Source: Limivivens faecihominis (GTDB lineage: Bacteria; Bacillota; Clostridia; Lachnospirales; Lachnospiraceae). Taken from it: a stretch of 64,000 nucleotides of DNA. The notes beneath the pieces are model-generated. The model was not told the DNA's origin, made no database searches, and saw only the letters and a list, made by a program, of their open reading frames with translations. Shown here one piece after another: positions 1 to 7,323 of this stretch (position 1 is its first letter; each line of letters opens with the position of its first letter). Made by a program: the position numbers and the translations under genes. Location of the stretch: contig NZ_JAJEPR010000013.1 of the NCBI RefSeq assembly GCF_020686945.1, positions 1 to 64,000 on the forward strand. The letters run 5' to 3'.

Positions 1-115
1 AAAAACAAAACCGCGGGACACGCGGGGATAGCCTGTTTTAGCTTTGCCTTAAAAGGCAATCGAGCAGGAAGCCCCCATTTCAAAATCGTAAGCTTTAAGT
101 GGTGGGAGCATGTCA
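1..115 (+). mobile_element. Probable right end of an IS200/IS605 (TnpB-type) element
   Basis: The hairpin sequence with arms around AGCCCCCA and TGGTGGGAG, ending in CATGTCAC, resembles the 3' end (guide-RNA scaffold) of TnpB-type insertion sequences. Frame 1 reads a KTAGHAGIAC-like stretch that resembles a TnpB C-terminus and continues to a stop at 130-132. The element body would lie left of the window. It may be a decayed end. Recognised from memory of the family only. Confidence 0.4.
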
Positions 116-148
116 CAAAGAATAGTTGAGATTTATTTTCGAAAATGC

Positions 149-178
149 ATTGACAAAAAAATGTCAATGTCATATAAT
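149..178 (+). promoter_or_regulatory. Consensus sigma-A promoter with an embedded palindrome
   Basis: TTGACA (150-155) and TATAAT (173-178) are separated by exactly 17 nt, a perfect vegetative promoter. ATTGACA (149-155) is mirrored by TGTCAAT (162-168), so a palindrome covers the -35 box and half of the spacer and could bind a repressor. The promoter reads into the cobalamin riboswitch. Confidence 0.8.
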
Positions 179-207
179 ATTTAGGAAAAATTTTCTCAGA
201 CATTTTA

Positions 208-370
208 TATAAGTGCCTTTCGTAATGGAAAGGATAATAGGGAAATAAGTGAGAAGCTTATGCGATGCCGTCACTGTGAAGGTTTCGCTTCCTGAGAGGC
301 TCTTTGAGCCGCCACTGCATATGCGGGAAGGAGCAGGAAGCATAGGGCCGAAGCCAGGAGACCTGCTTAT
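208..370 (+). ncRNA. Cobalamin riboswitch
   Basis: Conserved blocks of the cobalamin (B12) aptamer appear in order: GTGCC near 213, AGGGAA near 239, a CCGTCACTGT block near 269, GCCgCCACTGC near 310, GCGGGAAGG near 323 and the hallmark AGCCAGGAGACCTGC at 352-366. A strong promoter lies just upstream and a terminator follows about 60 nt later, so transcription attenuation is likely. The first gene downstream is a malate/lactate dehydrogenase, not a B12 gene, which is unusual. The aptamer could instead be left from a deleted B12 uptake gene. Confidence 0.85.
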
Positions 371-426
371 ATAAGGTTAATTCTTTACGGATCATAAAGA
401 ATTGCACGGAGATTGTCACTCTTTTT

Positions 427-464
427 CAGACTTGCGTGGTTTCCGCAGGTCCGTCTGTTTTTTT
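427..464 (+). terminator. Intrinsic terminator after the cobalamin riboswitch
   Basis: CAGAC (427-431) pairs with GTCTG (453-457), with an inner TGCG/CGCA stem, followed by a seven-T run. It is positioned as the expression platform of the riboswitch. Between it and the dehydrogenase (465-596) no gene is seen. Confidence 0.7.
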
Positions 465-596
465 CTGTGTGATCCATGTTTCGATCGTTTTTGATATCTG
501 ATTTCCTGTTTTATAAGAGCTCTGTGTTTTTTTGAGCCTGAGCGGGCAGTCAGGATCAGTTCGGACAAGATCTGGTAAGAATCTATTTACATGCCC

Positions 597-620
597 ATAT
601 TGTTAAAAAATTAACAATAT
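597..620 (+). promoter_or_regulatory. Rex-type redox operator
   Basis: The core TTGTTAAAAAATTAACAA (600-617) lies inside a 24-bp perfect palindrome. It matches the clostridial Rex consensus TTGTTAA-N4-TTAACAA exactly. Rex leaves DNA when NADH/NAD+ is high and de-represses fermentation genes. It sits 18 bp before the dehydrogenase start codon, so the dehydrogenase, and perhaps the operon behind it, is probably induced by NADH excess. No rex gene is in the window. Confidence 0.75.
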
Positions 621-637
621 AAGAGAAAGGAGTGCTT

Positions 638-1585
638 ATGAGCAGCAAAATTACTATCATTGGAGCAGGAAGCGTAGGATCAACCATTGCCTATAATCTT
701 TCAAACAACGACCTCGCTTCCGAGATCGTCCTCATCGACATCAACAAGGAAAAGGTGGAAGGAGAGGTTATGGACATCGTCCAGGGTACCAGCTTCCGCA
801 ATCCTATTTCCATCGTTGCAGGCGATTATGAAGATGCCAAGGATTCTGATATTGTCATCATCACTTCCGGTATCGCAAGAAAACCGGGACAGACCAGAAT
901 TGAACTGACTCAGACCAATGTCAACATCCTAAAGAGCATTACCCCCCAGATTGTAAAAGAAGCGCCGAATGCCCTTTATATTATTGTAAGCAATCCGGTG
1001 GATATCATGACTTATGTATTCACCAAGATCTCTGGACTTCCGGAAAACCAGATCATCGGTTCCGGAACTCTTCTGGACACAGCAAGACTTCGTTTTGGCC
1101 TCTCCGAACATTTCGAGGTGGCTCAGAAAAATATTCACGCCTATGTATTCGGTGAGCATGGAGATACCTCCTTTGTTCCCTGGTCCTGCGCGGATGTTTC
1201 CGGAGCAAGCCTGGATGATTATGCGGAGATGATGAGACATCTCGGAAAAGAGCCGAAACCTCTTGATAAAGCAGGAATGGAAGAGTATGTACACAAATCC
1301 GGCGGAATTGTTATTGCAAAGAAAGGAGCAACCTTCTATGCGGTATCTGTCGCTGTATGCAAACTCTGCGGTATGCTTCTTTCCGCCTACGATTCCATCG
1401 CTACCGTTTCTTCCGTTATGCATGGCGAGTACGGCATCGAGGATGTTGCTATCAGCACACTGACGCTGGTAGGACCGAACGGCGTACAGGGAAAAGTCCC
1501 CTTAAAGCTTACGGATGAAGAGGTTGCAAAACTCCAGAAGAGCGCAAACTCTCTGAAAGAAGTAATTTCTCAGATTGAGCTGTAA
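638..1585 (+). CDS. mdh: L-malate dehydrogenase of the LDH/MDH superfamily (often labelled L-lactate dehydrogenase)
   Basis: NAD-dependent 2-hydroxyacid dehydrogenase, 315 residues, cytosolic. Visible are the GAGSVG nucleotide loop (residues 9-14), Asp34 favouring NAD over NADP, and the GEHGDT catalytic histidine block. The substrate loop reads SGIARKPGQTR: the residue equivalent to position 102 (Gln in LDH, Arg in MDH) is Arg81, so oxaloacetate/malate is the predicted pair. The context agrees, since fumarase, fumarate reductase and PEP carboxykinase follow, giving oxaloacetate to malate to fumarate to succinate. The start is the ATG after AAAGGAG; an in-frame GTG lies two codons upstream. 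A Rex-type operator and a cobalamin riboswitch precede it. General architecture alone would also allow LDH. Confidence 0.8.
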   Translation: MSSKITIIGAGSVGSTIAYNLSNNDLASEIVLIDINKEKVEGEVMDIVQGTSFRNPISIVAGDYEDAKDSDIVIITSGIARKPGQTRIELTQTNVNILKSITPQIVKEAPNALYIIVSNPVDIMTYVFTKISGLPENQIIGSGTLLDTARLRFGLSEHFEVAQKNIHAYVFGEHGDTSFVPWSCADVSGASLDDYAEMMRHLGKEPKPLDKAGMEEYVHKSGGIVIAKKGATFYAVSVAVCKLCGMLLSAYDSIATVSSVMHGEYGIEDVAISTLTLVGPNGVQGKVPLKLTDEEVAKLQKSANSLKEVISQIEL

Positions 1586-1633
1586 AGACAAAAAGGCTTC
1601 TGCTGTTTGTACAGAAGAGGCAGAACCTTCCAG

Positions 1634-1662
1634 AAACCGCGGAGAAAAAGCTCCGCGGTTTT
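1634..1662 (+). terminator. Terminator/attenuator between mdh and the hdr operon
   Basis: An 11-bp stem, AAACCGCGGAG with CTCCGCGGTTT, has a 6-nt loop and a short T tail. With only four Ts it may act as a partial terminator, separating mdh levels from the downstream genes. Confidence 0.6.
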
Positions 1663-1688
1663 AAGAGAAAGAAAGGACAACGGAAACC

Positions 1689-2486
1689 ATGAAGTACAGT
1701 TATTATCCAGGGTGTACCCTGAAGAACAAGGCGAAAGATCTGGATGCTTATGCCAGAGTTTCCGCCAGGGCGCTGGGTTTTGAGCTGGAAGAAATCGAAG
1801 ACTGGCAGTGCTGCGGAGGCGTTTATCCCTTAGGCAGCGACGAGATCGCCACAAAGCTTTCTTCCGTCCGTGCTCTCAACGCGGCCAAGGAAAAAGGCCA
1901 GGACCTCATCACGGTCTGTTCCGCCTGTCATCATGTGCTGAAACGTGTCAACGACGATATGAAGAACGTGGAAGACATCCGGACCCGGGCAAATAATTAC
2001 ATGAAACTGGATACACCCTACGAAGGTGAGACAGAGGTTCTTCACTTCCTGGAAGTGTTAAGAGACCGCGTCGGTTTTGACAAGGTAAAAGAGAAAGTCG
2101 TCAATCCTTTCAAAGGAAAGAAGATCGGCGCCTACTATGGCTGTCTGCTTCTCCGCCCCGGAAAGATCCTTCAGTTTGATGATCCGGAGAATCCGAAGAT
2201 CATGGAGGATCTGATTCGCGCGTTAGGCGGTGAGCCGGTGATCTATCCCTATCGGAACGAGTGCTGCGGCGGTTATATTTCCCTGAAAGAAAAAGAAATG
2301 TCCAAAAATATGTGCGATAAGATCCTTGAGAGCGCAGAAGGCTTTGGCGCAGACATGCTGATCACAGCCTGTCCCCTCTGCATGTACAATCTGAAGAAGA
2401 GCACAGTAAACGGAACACCGATCTATTATTTCACCGAGCTTCTTGCTGAGGCTCTCGGCGTGAAAGAGGAGGTGACAGAAGCGTGA
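1689..2486 (+). CDS. hdrB: Heterodisulfide reductase subunit B-like protein (HdrB)
   Basis: 265 residues with two CCG domains: WQCCGG near residue 40 followed by VCSACH, and NECCGG near residue 195 followed by ACPLC. In HdrB these cysteines bind two noncubane [4Fe-4S] clusters that reduce a disulfide or pass electrons. It is the first gene of a run of overlapping or tightly spaced genes that includes hdrC, hdrA, an mvhD homologue, flx-like subunits and a fumarate reductase. Gut clostridia lack coenzymes M and B, so the natural acceptor is not the CoM-CoB disulfide; here it is probably an electron relay towards the fumarate reductase (inference). The start follows GAGAAAGAAAGG. It overlaps hdrC by 4 nt (GTGA). 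Confidence 0.85.
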   Translation: MKYSYYPGCTLKNKAKDLDAYARVSARALGFELEEIEDWQCCGGVYPLGSDEIATKLSSVRALNAAKEKGQDLITVCSACHHVLKRVNDDMKNVEDIRTRANNYMKLDTPYEGETEVLHFLEVLRDRVGFDKVKEKVVNPFKGKKIGAYYGCLLLRPGKILQFDDPENPKIMEDLIRALGGEPVIYPYRNECCGGYISLKEKEMSKNMCDKILESAEGFGADMLITACPLCMYNLKKSTVNGTPIYYFTELLAEALGVKEEVTEA

Positions 2487-2869
2487 GCGATAAAAACAGA
2501 GCGGAAGAGATCCGTGAAATCAGCGGAGTCGATCCTTATAAATGCATGAAGTGCGGCAAATGCTCCGCATCCTGTCCGTCCTTCAACGAAATGGATATCA
2601 AACCCCATCAGTTTGTCTCCTATGTACTCCGTGACGATATCGAGTCACTGGTACAGTCCAAGTCTCTCTGGAAATGCCTTTCCTGCTTTGCCTGTGTGGA
2701 GCGCTGCCCGAGAGATGTAAAACCCGGAAAACTCATTGATGCTGCAAGACAGATCGTGGAGAGGGAAAAAGGCGGCAATTATCTGAGTCCGGATGAGATT
2801 CCGTCACTCCTTGATCCGGAACTGCCCCAGCAGCTTCTGGTAAGTGCATTCAGACGATACAGGAGGTGA
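2483..2869 (+). CDS. hdrC: Heterodisulfide reductase subunit C-like ferredoxin (HdrC)
   Basis: 128 residues with two complete [4Fe-4S] motifs, CMKCGKCSASCP and CLSCFACVERCP, in the HdrC arrangement. HdrC carries electrons between HdrA and HdrB in the cytoplasm. It starts with GTG overlapping the hdrB stop, and the AGGAGGTGA ribosome site lies inside the hdrB end, implying translational coupling. The C-terminal tail ending in RRYRR is short. Assignment rests on order (B-C-A) and motif spacing; any two-cluster ferredoxin would show the same motifs. Confidence 0.85.
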   Translation: MSDKNRAEEIREISGVDPYKCMKCGKCSASCPSFNEMDIKPHQFVSYVLRDDIESLVQSKSLWKCLSCFACVERCPRDVKPGKLIDAARQIVEREKGGNYLSPDEIPSLLDPELPQQLLVSAFRRYRR

Positions 2870-2873
2870 GAAA

Positions 2874-4862
2874 ATGCAGAGAATAGGAGTTTTTGTCTGT
2901 CATTGCGGAAGCAATATCGCCGCAACGGTAGATGTGAAAAAAGTCGTGGAAGTCATCAGCCAGGAGCCTGGCGTGGTCCATGCAGAAGATTATCAGTATA
3001 TGTGCTCCGAGGCCGGACAGGAGAAGATCATCCAGGCCATCAGGGAGAAAGAACTGACAGGCGTCGTTGTCTGTTCCTGTTCCCCGCGTATGCATGAAGC
3101 CACCTTCCGTAAGGCTGTGGCAAAAGCCGGCCTGAACCCCTACATGCTGGAAGTGGCAAACATCCGTGAGCAGTGTTCCTGGATTCACAAGGATATGGAA
3201 GAGGCTACCAAGAAGGCCGTGATCCTGGCCCGGGCAGCAGTTGCCAAGGTAAACCTGGACGCTCCCCTTCAGGAGGGCGAGAGCCGCGTAACCAAGAGAG
3301 CCCTGGTAATCGGCGGCGGTATCGCCGGTATTCAGAGTGCTCTGGATATCGCAGATGCCGGCTACGAGGTAGATATCGTGGAGAAGACCCCGAGTATCGG
3401 CGGAAGAATGTCCCAGCTGGACAAAACCTTCCCGACTCTGGACTGTTCCGCCTGTATCCTGACCCCGAAGATGGTGGAAGCCAATGCCCATGAGAAGATT
3501 CATATTTATACATACAGTGAGGTAGAAAAGATTTCCGGTTTTGTCGGCGATTTCACAGTGGAGATCCGCAAGAAAGCCAGAAGCGTGGATATGAGCAAGT
3601 GTACCGGCTGTGGTGTCTGTCAGGAGAAATGCCCGAGCAAAAAGATCCCCAGCGAGTTCAACAGAGGTCTCGGAAACCGTACGGCCATCTACACTCCCTT
3701 CGCCCAGGCCATCCCGAATGTTCCTGTCATCGACCGTGAGAATTGTATCAAATTTAAGACCGGAAAATGTGGCGTCTGCTCCAAGGTCTGCCAGGCCGGA
3801 GCCATCGACTACGACCAGAAGGATGAGATCATCAGTGAGAAGTACGGAGCCATCGTTGTGGCCACCGGTTTCGACACGATCAAGCTGGATAAGTACGATG
3901 AGTATGCTTACAGCCAGAGTAAAGATGTCATCACGTCCCTGGAGCTTGAGCGTATCATGAACGCAGCCGGCCCGACCAAAGGTCATCTGGAGCGTCTCTC
4001 CGACGGAAGAGCACCGAAGAACATGGTGTTCATCCAGTGCGTGGGAAGCCGTTGTGCAGATACCAGAGGAAAGAGCTACTGCTCCAAGATCTGCTGTATG
4101 TACACTGCAAAGCATGCGATGCTGATCCGTGATAAATATCCTGATGTAAACGTGACTGTCTTCTATATCGACGTTCGTACCCCGGGGAAAAACTTCGACG
4201 AGTTCTACAGAAGAGCCGTGGAAGAGTACCATGTAAACTATGTCAAAGGTCAGGTAGGAAAAGTCATTCCGCAGCCCGATGGACAGCTTCTCGTTCAGGG
4301 AGTTGATCTTCTGGACAATAAGCAGATCCTCGTGAATGCGGATATGGTTGTTCTGGCTACCGCCATTGAGCCGGATCCTTCCGTCAGAAAACTGGCTACC
4401 ATGCTGACAGCCAGCATCGACAACAACAACTTCCTCACCGAGGCTCATCCGAAGCTTCGTCCTGTAGAGTCCCCCACCGCCGGTGTGTTCCTTTCCGGTG
4501 TCTGCCAGGGACCGAAGGATATCCCGGAGACCGTAGCCCAGGCCGGCGCGGCAGCAGTCAAAGCCATTGGCCTTCTCGCCAAGGATAAGCTCCGCACCAA
4601 CGCATGCACAGCAAAACCGGATCAGCTGCTCTGCAACGGCTGCTCTACCTGTGCAAACGTATGCCCCTATGGAGCAATCTCCTATGAGGAAAAAGAAGTC
4701 AACGACCACGGAATCCGTGAGGTTCGCCGGGTGGCAGCAGTCAACAGCGCACTCTGCCAGGGCTGCGGTGCCTGCACAGTGGCCTGCCCGTCCGGAGCCA
4801 TGGACCTTCAGGGCTTCTCCAACAGACAGATTATTGCGGAGGTGGATGCGATATGTCGATAG
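2874..4862 (+). CDS. hdrA: Heterodisulfide reductase subunit A-like flavoprotein (HdrA)
   Basis: 662-residue iron-sulfur flavoprotein, the centre of Hdr-type electron bifurcation. The FAD-binding GGGIAGIQSA motif is near residue 143. Cluster motifs are CTGCGVCQEKCP, a CVGSRC/YCSKICC block, and two C-terminal ferredoxin motifs, CNGCSTCANVCP and CQGCGACTVACP. In characterised HdrABC complexes HdrA splits electron pairs between a low-potential ferredoxin and a high-potential acceptor. The ATG was chosen because it follows AGGAGGTGAGAAA; an upstream GTG in frame lies inside hdrC. The 3' end overlaps the mvhD-like gene by 10 nt. A long ORF on the opposite strand here is only a codon-bias shadow. 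Confidence 0.9.
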   Translation: MQRIGVFVCHCGSNIAATVDVKKVVEVISQEPGVVHAEDYQYMCSEAGQEKIIQAIREKELTGVVVCSCSPRMHEATFRKAVAKAGLNPYMLEVANIREQCSWIHKDMEEATKKAVILARAAVAKVNLDAPLQEGESRVTKRALVIGGGIAGIQSALDIADAGYEVDIVEKTPSIGGRMSQLDKTFPTLDCSACILTPKMVEANAHEKIHIYTYSEVEKISGFVGDFTVEIRKKARSVDMSKCTGCGVCQEKCPSKKIPSEFNRGLGNRTAIYTPFAQAIPNVPVIDRENCIKFKTGKCGVCSKVCQAGAIDYDQKDEIISEKYGAIVVATGFDTIKLDKYDEYAYSQSKDVITSLELERIMNAAGPTKGHLERLSDGRAPKNMVFIQCVGSRCADTRGKSYCSKICCMYTAKHAMLIRDKYPDVNVTVFYIDVRTPGKNFDEFYRRAVEEYHVNYVKGQVGKVIPQPDGQLLVQGVDLLDNKQILVNADMVVLATAIEPDPSVRKLATMLTASIDNNNFLTEAHPKLRPVESPTAGVFLSGVCQGPKDIPETVAQAGAAAVKAIGLLAKDKLRTNACTAKPDQLLCNGCSTCANVCPYGAISYEEKEVNDHGIREVRRVAAVNSALCQGCGACTVACPSGAMDLQGFSNRQIIAEVDAICR

Positions 4863-5296
4863 AATCAAACGAAGAATTCAGACCGAAAATTGTGGCGTTC
4901 TGCTGTAACTGGTGCAGTTACGCAGGAGCCGATCTGGCAGGAAGCAGCCGTCTCTCCTATCCGGCAGACGTAAAGATCATCCGTGTACCCTGTTCCTGCC
5001 GTGTCAACCCCATGTTCATCCTCCGGGCCTTTGAGAAAGGTGCGGACGGCGTGATCCTGTGCGGCTGCCACCCCGGTGACTGCCATTACACCACAGGAAA
5101 CTATTATGCAAGAAGACGTATGACCCTTCTGTTCTCCATGCTGGACTTCATCGGCGTGGAAAACGGCCGTACCCGTGTGGAATGGGTATCCGCCGCTGAG
5201 GGCGTGAAATTTTCCCAGACCATGAACGAGTTTGTGGAAAAGGTACGTTCTCTCGGAAAGAATGTAAGACTGGAGGATTTAAGATGCAGGAACTGA
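4853..5296 (+). CDS. flxD: MvhD/FlxD-type iron-sulfur electron transfer subunit
   Basis: 147-residue hydrogenase delta-subunit family protein. Conserved cysteine blocks are FCCNWCSYAGAD, VPCSCR and CGCHPGDCHY, as in MvhD and FlxD, which dock on HdrA and deliver electrons through a [2Fe-2S] cluster. No hydrogenase large subunit is present, so its electrons probably come from the flavoprotein encoded two genes downstream of the next subunit, as in the FlxABCD-HdrABC complexes of Desulfovibrio. It overlaps both neighbours, indicating coupled expression in one complex. Confidence 0.85.
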   Translation: MSIESNEEFRPKIVAFCCNWCSYAGADLAGSSRLSYPADVKIIRVPCSCRVNPMFILRAFEKGADGVILCGCHPGDCHYTTGNYYARRRMTLLFSMLDFIGVENGRTRVEWVSAAEGVKFSQTMNEFVEKVRSLGKNVRLEDLRCRN

Positions 5297-6258
5297 TCGA
5301 ACGCGCAAAAGAGCTTCTTGGCGACGGCACCGTAGTTCGTGTGCTGGGATGGAAAGCCGGAGACCTGCCCTACAATCCGGAACCGGCTTACTTCGAGAAC
5401 GAAGAAGACTTAAAAGATTTCGTATATAATGGCTTCTGCGGAGCCAACTTAAGCAAATATATGATCGAGGCATCCAAAAAGGAAGGAAAGACTCTGGTCT
5501 TCCTGAAACCCTGCGATACCTACAGCTTCAACCAGCTGATTAAAGAGCACCGGGTAGACCGGGACAAAGCTTACATCATCGGCGTTGGCTGTAAAGGAAA
5601 GCTCGACATCGAGAAGATCAAAGCCCAGGGAATCAAGGGAATCCAGAAGATTACGGGCGCTGAGATCTCCGATGAGTGCGAGACGCTTACCGTGGAGACT
5701 CTTTACGGAGAGAAGAGCGTTTCCTATAAAGATGCCATGCTGGGAAGATGCCATACCTGTAAAGGCAAAGAGCACAAGATCTTTGACGAGGAGATCGGCG
5801 AGTCCAAGGATACAAAGGATGCAGACCGTTTCGCAGAGATCGAGAAGATCGAGGCTATGAGCCCGGCTGAGAAGTTTGCTTTCTTCCAGAAGGAACTCAG
5901 CAAATGTATCCGCTGCAATGCCTGCCGGAACGTCTGTCCCGCATGCAGCTGTCGGAAATGTGTCTTCGACAGCGACAAGTTTGACAGTGCCCAGAAGGCA
6001 AATGTGGACTCCTTCGAGGAGAAGATGTTCCACATCATCCGCGCTTTCCATGTGGCTGGCCGCTGTACGGACTGTGGCGAGTGCAGCCGTGTTTGTCCCC
6101 AGGGTATTCCCCTTCATCTCTTTAACCGGAAATTTATCAAGGATATCGACAATTTCTATGGCGAGTATCAGGCAGGAGAGGATGCGGTAAGTCCGATGCC
6201 TCTGACCTCTTACACCACAGAAGATGTAGAGCCCAGCATTGTGGGAGAAAGGGGATAA
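5284..6258 (+). CDS. flxC: FlxC-like iron-sulfur protein (FrhB-like N-terminus, two ferredoxin clusters)
   Basis: 324 residues. The N-terminal half has the LKPCDTYSFNQL pattern seen in coenzyme F420 hydrogenase beta and related proteins. The C-terminal half has CIRCNACRNVCPACSC (near residue 205) and CTDCGECSRVCP (near 260). It has no transmembrane segments. Position between the mvhD homologue and FlxB/FlxA homologues gives the FlxC assignment; direct function is electron wiring within the NADH module. It starts inside the preceding gene after a GGAGGATTTAAG site. Sequence alone cannot exclude a different flavin or F420-like partner. Confidence 0.7.
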   Translation: MQELIERAKELLGDGTVVRVLGWKAGDLPYNPEPAYFENEEDLKDFVYNGFCGANLSKYMIEASKKEGKTLVFLKPCDTYSFNQLIKEHRVDRDKAYIIGVGCKGKLDIEKIKAQGIKGIQKITGAEISDECETLTVETLYGEKSVSYKDAMLGRCHTCKGKEHKIFDEEIGESKDTKDADRFAEIEKIEAMSPAEKFAFFQKELSKCIRCNACRNVCPACSCRKCVFDSDKFDSAQKANVDSFEEKMFHIIRAFHVAGRCTDCGECSRVCPQGIPLHLFNRKFIKDIDNFYGEYQAGEDAVSPMPLTSYTTEDVEPSIVGERG

Positions 6259-6261
6259 CGG

Positions 6262-7323
6262 ATGTATAAGATCGCAAAAGAAAACCTTCAGACCCTTTAC
6301 CGTGAGATCGCGAAAAATCAGGAACTGTTCCTTCCGGAGAAGATCGGCGAGCAGGTGAATTTCGCCCCCTACCGTGAAGAGCTTGAGACGGATCTGACTG
6401 TGCTCAAGACAGTCAAATCCCCCAAAGATGTATTTTTTCCTCAGAGTGAGAACCTCTATACCTGCGTAGAGAAGGACCGCAAGATCACCATCGAGCCCGA
6501 GAAGCTTCAGGAGCAGAAATTCGTGGTATTCGGCATGCGTCCCTGTGATGTGAAGGGCGTTCAGGTACTGGATAAAGTCTTCCTGGCAGATCCGGTGGAT
6601 ACCTTCTATGCAGCCAGAAGAGAGCACGGAACCATCGTTTCCCTGGCCTGCGGCGAACCCGAGGAGACCTGTTTCTGTAAGGTCTTCGGCGTGGACTGCA
6701 CCGAGCCGGAGACGGCAGCAGAAGGTTTTGTGGATGTGGCTGCCTGGTTTGTTGAGGATACTCTCTATCTCAAAGCCGTTACGGAAAAAGGAACGGCTCT
6801 TCTGGAAGCTGTGAAAGATGTTCTCACAGAGGCAGAGAACACAGACGAAGCAAAGGTGGAGGCTCAGAAAGAGACTGTCCGCGCCATCGTGGAGAAACTT
6901 CCCTACACCCATCTTTCCCTGGAAGGCTGGAACGGGGATGACATGATGGAAAGATTCAATTCCCCTGTCTGGGAGGAGCTTTACCATCCCTGCCTGGCCT
7001 GCGGTACCTGCACCTTCGTGTGCCCTACCTGTCAGTGCTATGATATCAAAGATTACGATACCGGACATGGCATCCAGCGTTACCGCTGCTGGGATTCCTG
7101 CATGTACTCCGACTTTACGATGATGGCCCACGGCAACAACCGTAACAGCCAGATGCAGCGTTTCCGTCAGCGTTTCATGCACAAGCTGGTTTATTTCCCG
7201 GCAAACAACAACGGCATGTATTCCTGCGTAGGCTGCGGCCGCTGTGTGGAGAAATGTCCTTCATCCTTAAATATCGTAAAGGTCATCAAGGCCTTTGAAA
7301 AACAGGGAGGTGCCAAAGAATGA
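6262..7323 (+). CDS. flxB: FlxB-like 4Fe-4S dicluster protein (anaerobic sulfite reductase A-like)
   Basis: 353 residues. An FGMRPCDVKGV motif near residue 93 is followed by a CFCKVFGVDC cysteine block and two ferredoxin motifs near the end, CLACGTCTFVCPTCQC and CVGCGRCVEKCP. This layout matches sulfite reductase subunit A and FlxB, which transfer electrons from the NAD(P)H-FAD subunit. The next gene is the matching FAD/NAD subunit, with ATGA overlap. A true sulfite reductase is unlikely because no catalytic siroheme subunit follows. Confidence 0.75.
   Translation: MYKIAKENLQTLYREIAKNQELFLPEKIGEQVNFAPYREELETDLTVLKTVKSPKDVFFPQSENLYTCVEKDRKITIEPEKLQEQKFVVFGMRPCDVKGVQVLDKVFLADPVDTFYAARREHGTIVSLACGEPEETCFCKVFGVDCTEPETAAEGFVDVAAWFVEDTLYLKAVTEKGTALLEAVKDVLTEAENTDEAKVEAQKETVRAIVEKLPYTHLSLEGWNGDDMMERFNSPVWEELYHPCLACGTCTFVCPTCQCYDIKDYDTGHGIQRYRCWDSCMYSDFTMMAHGNNRNSQMQRFRQRFMHKLVYFPANNNGMYSCVGCGRCVEKCPSSLNIVKVIKAFEKQGGAKE

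Noticed and set aside
638..1585. Annotation as L-lactate dehydrogenase
   Set aside because: The overall family fits, but the specificity loop has the arginine of malate dehydrogenase and all neighbours act on C4 dicarboxylates.
2850..4868. A 672-codon open frame on the minus strand opposite hdrA
   Set aside because: It mirrors the high-GC third-position pattern of hdrA; no ribosome site, no recognisable domain, and hdrA carries clear motifs.
5449..7182. A 577-codon minus-strand frame opposite the FlxC/FlxB-like genes
   Set aside because: Shadow frame; the plus-strand genes have conserved cysteine motifs and coupled starts.
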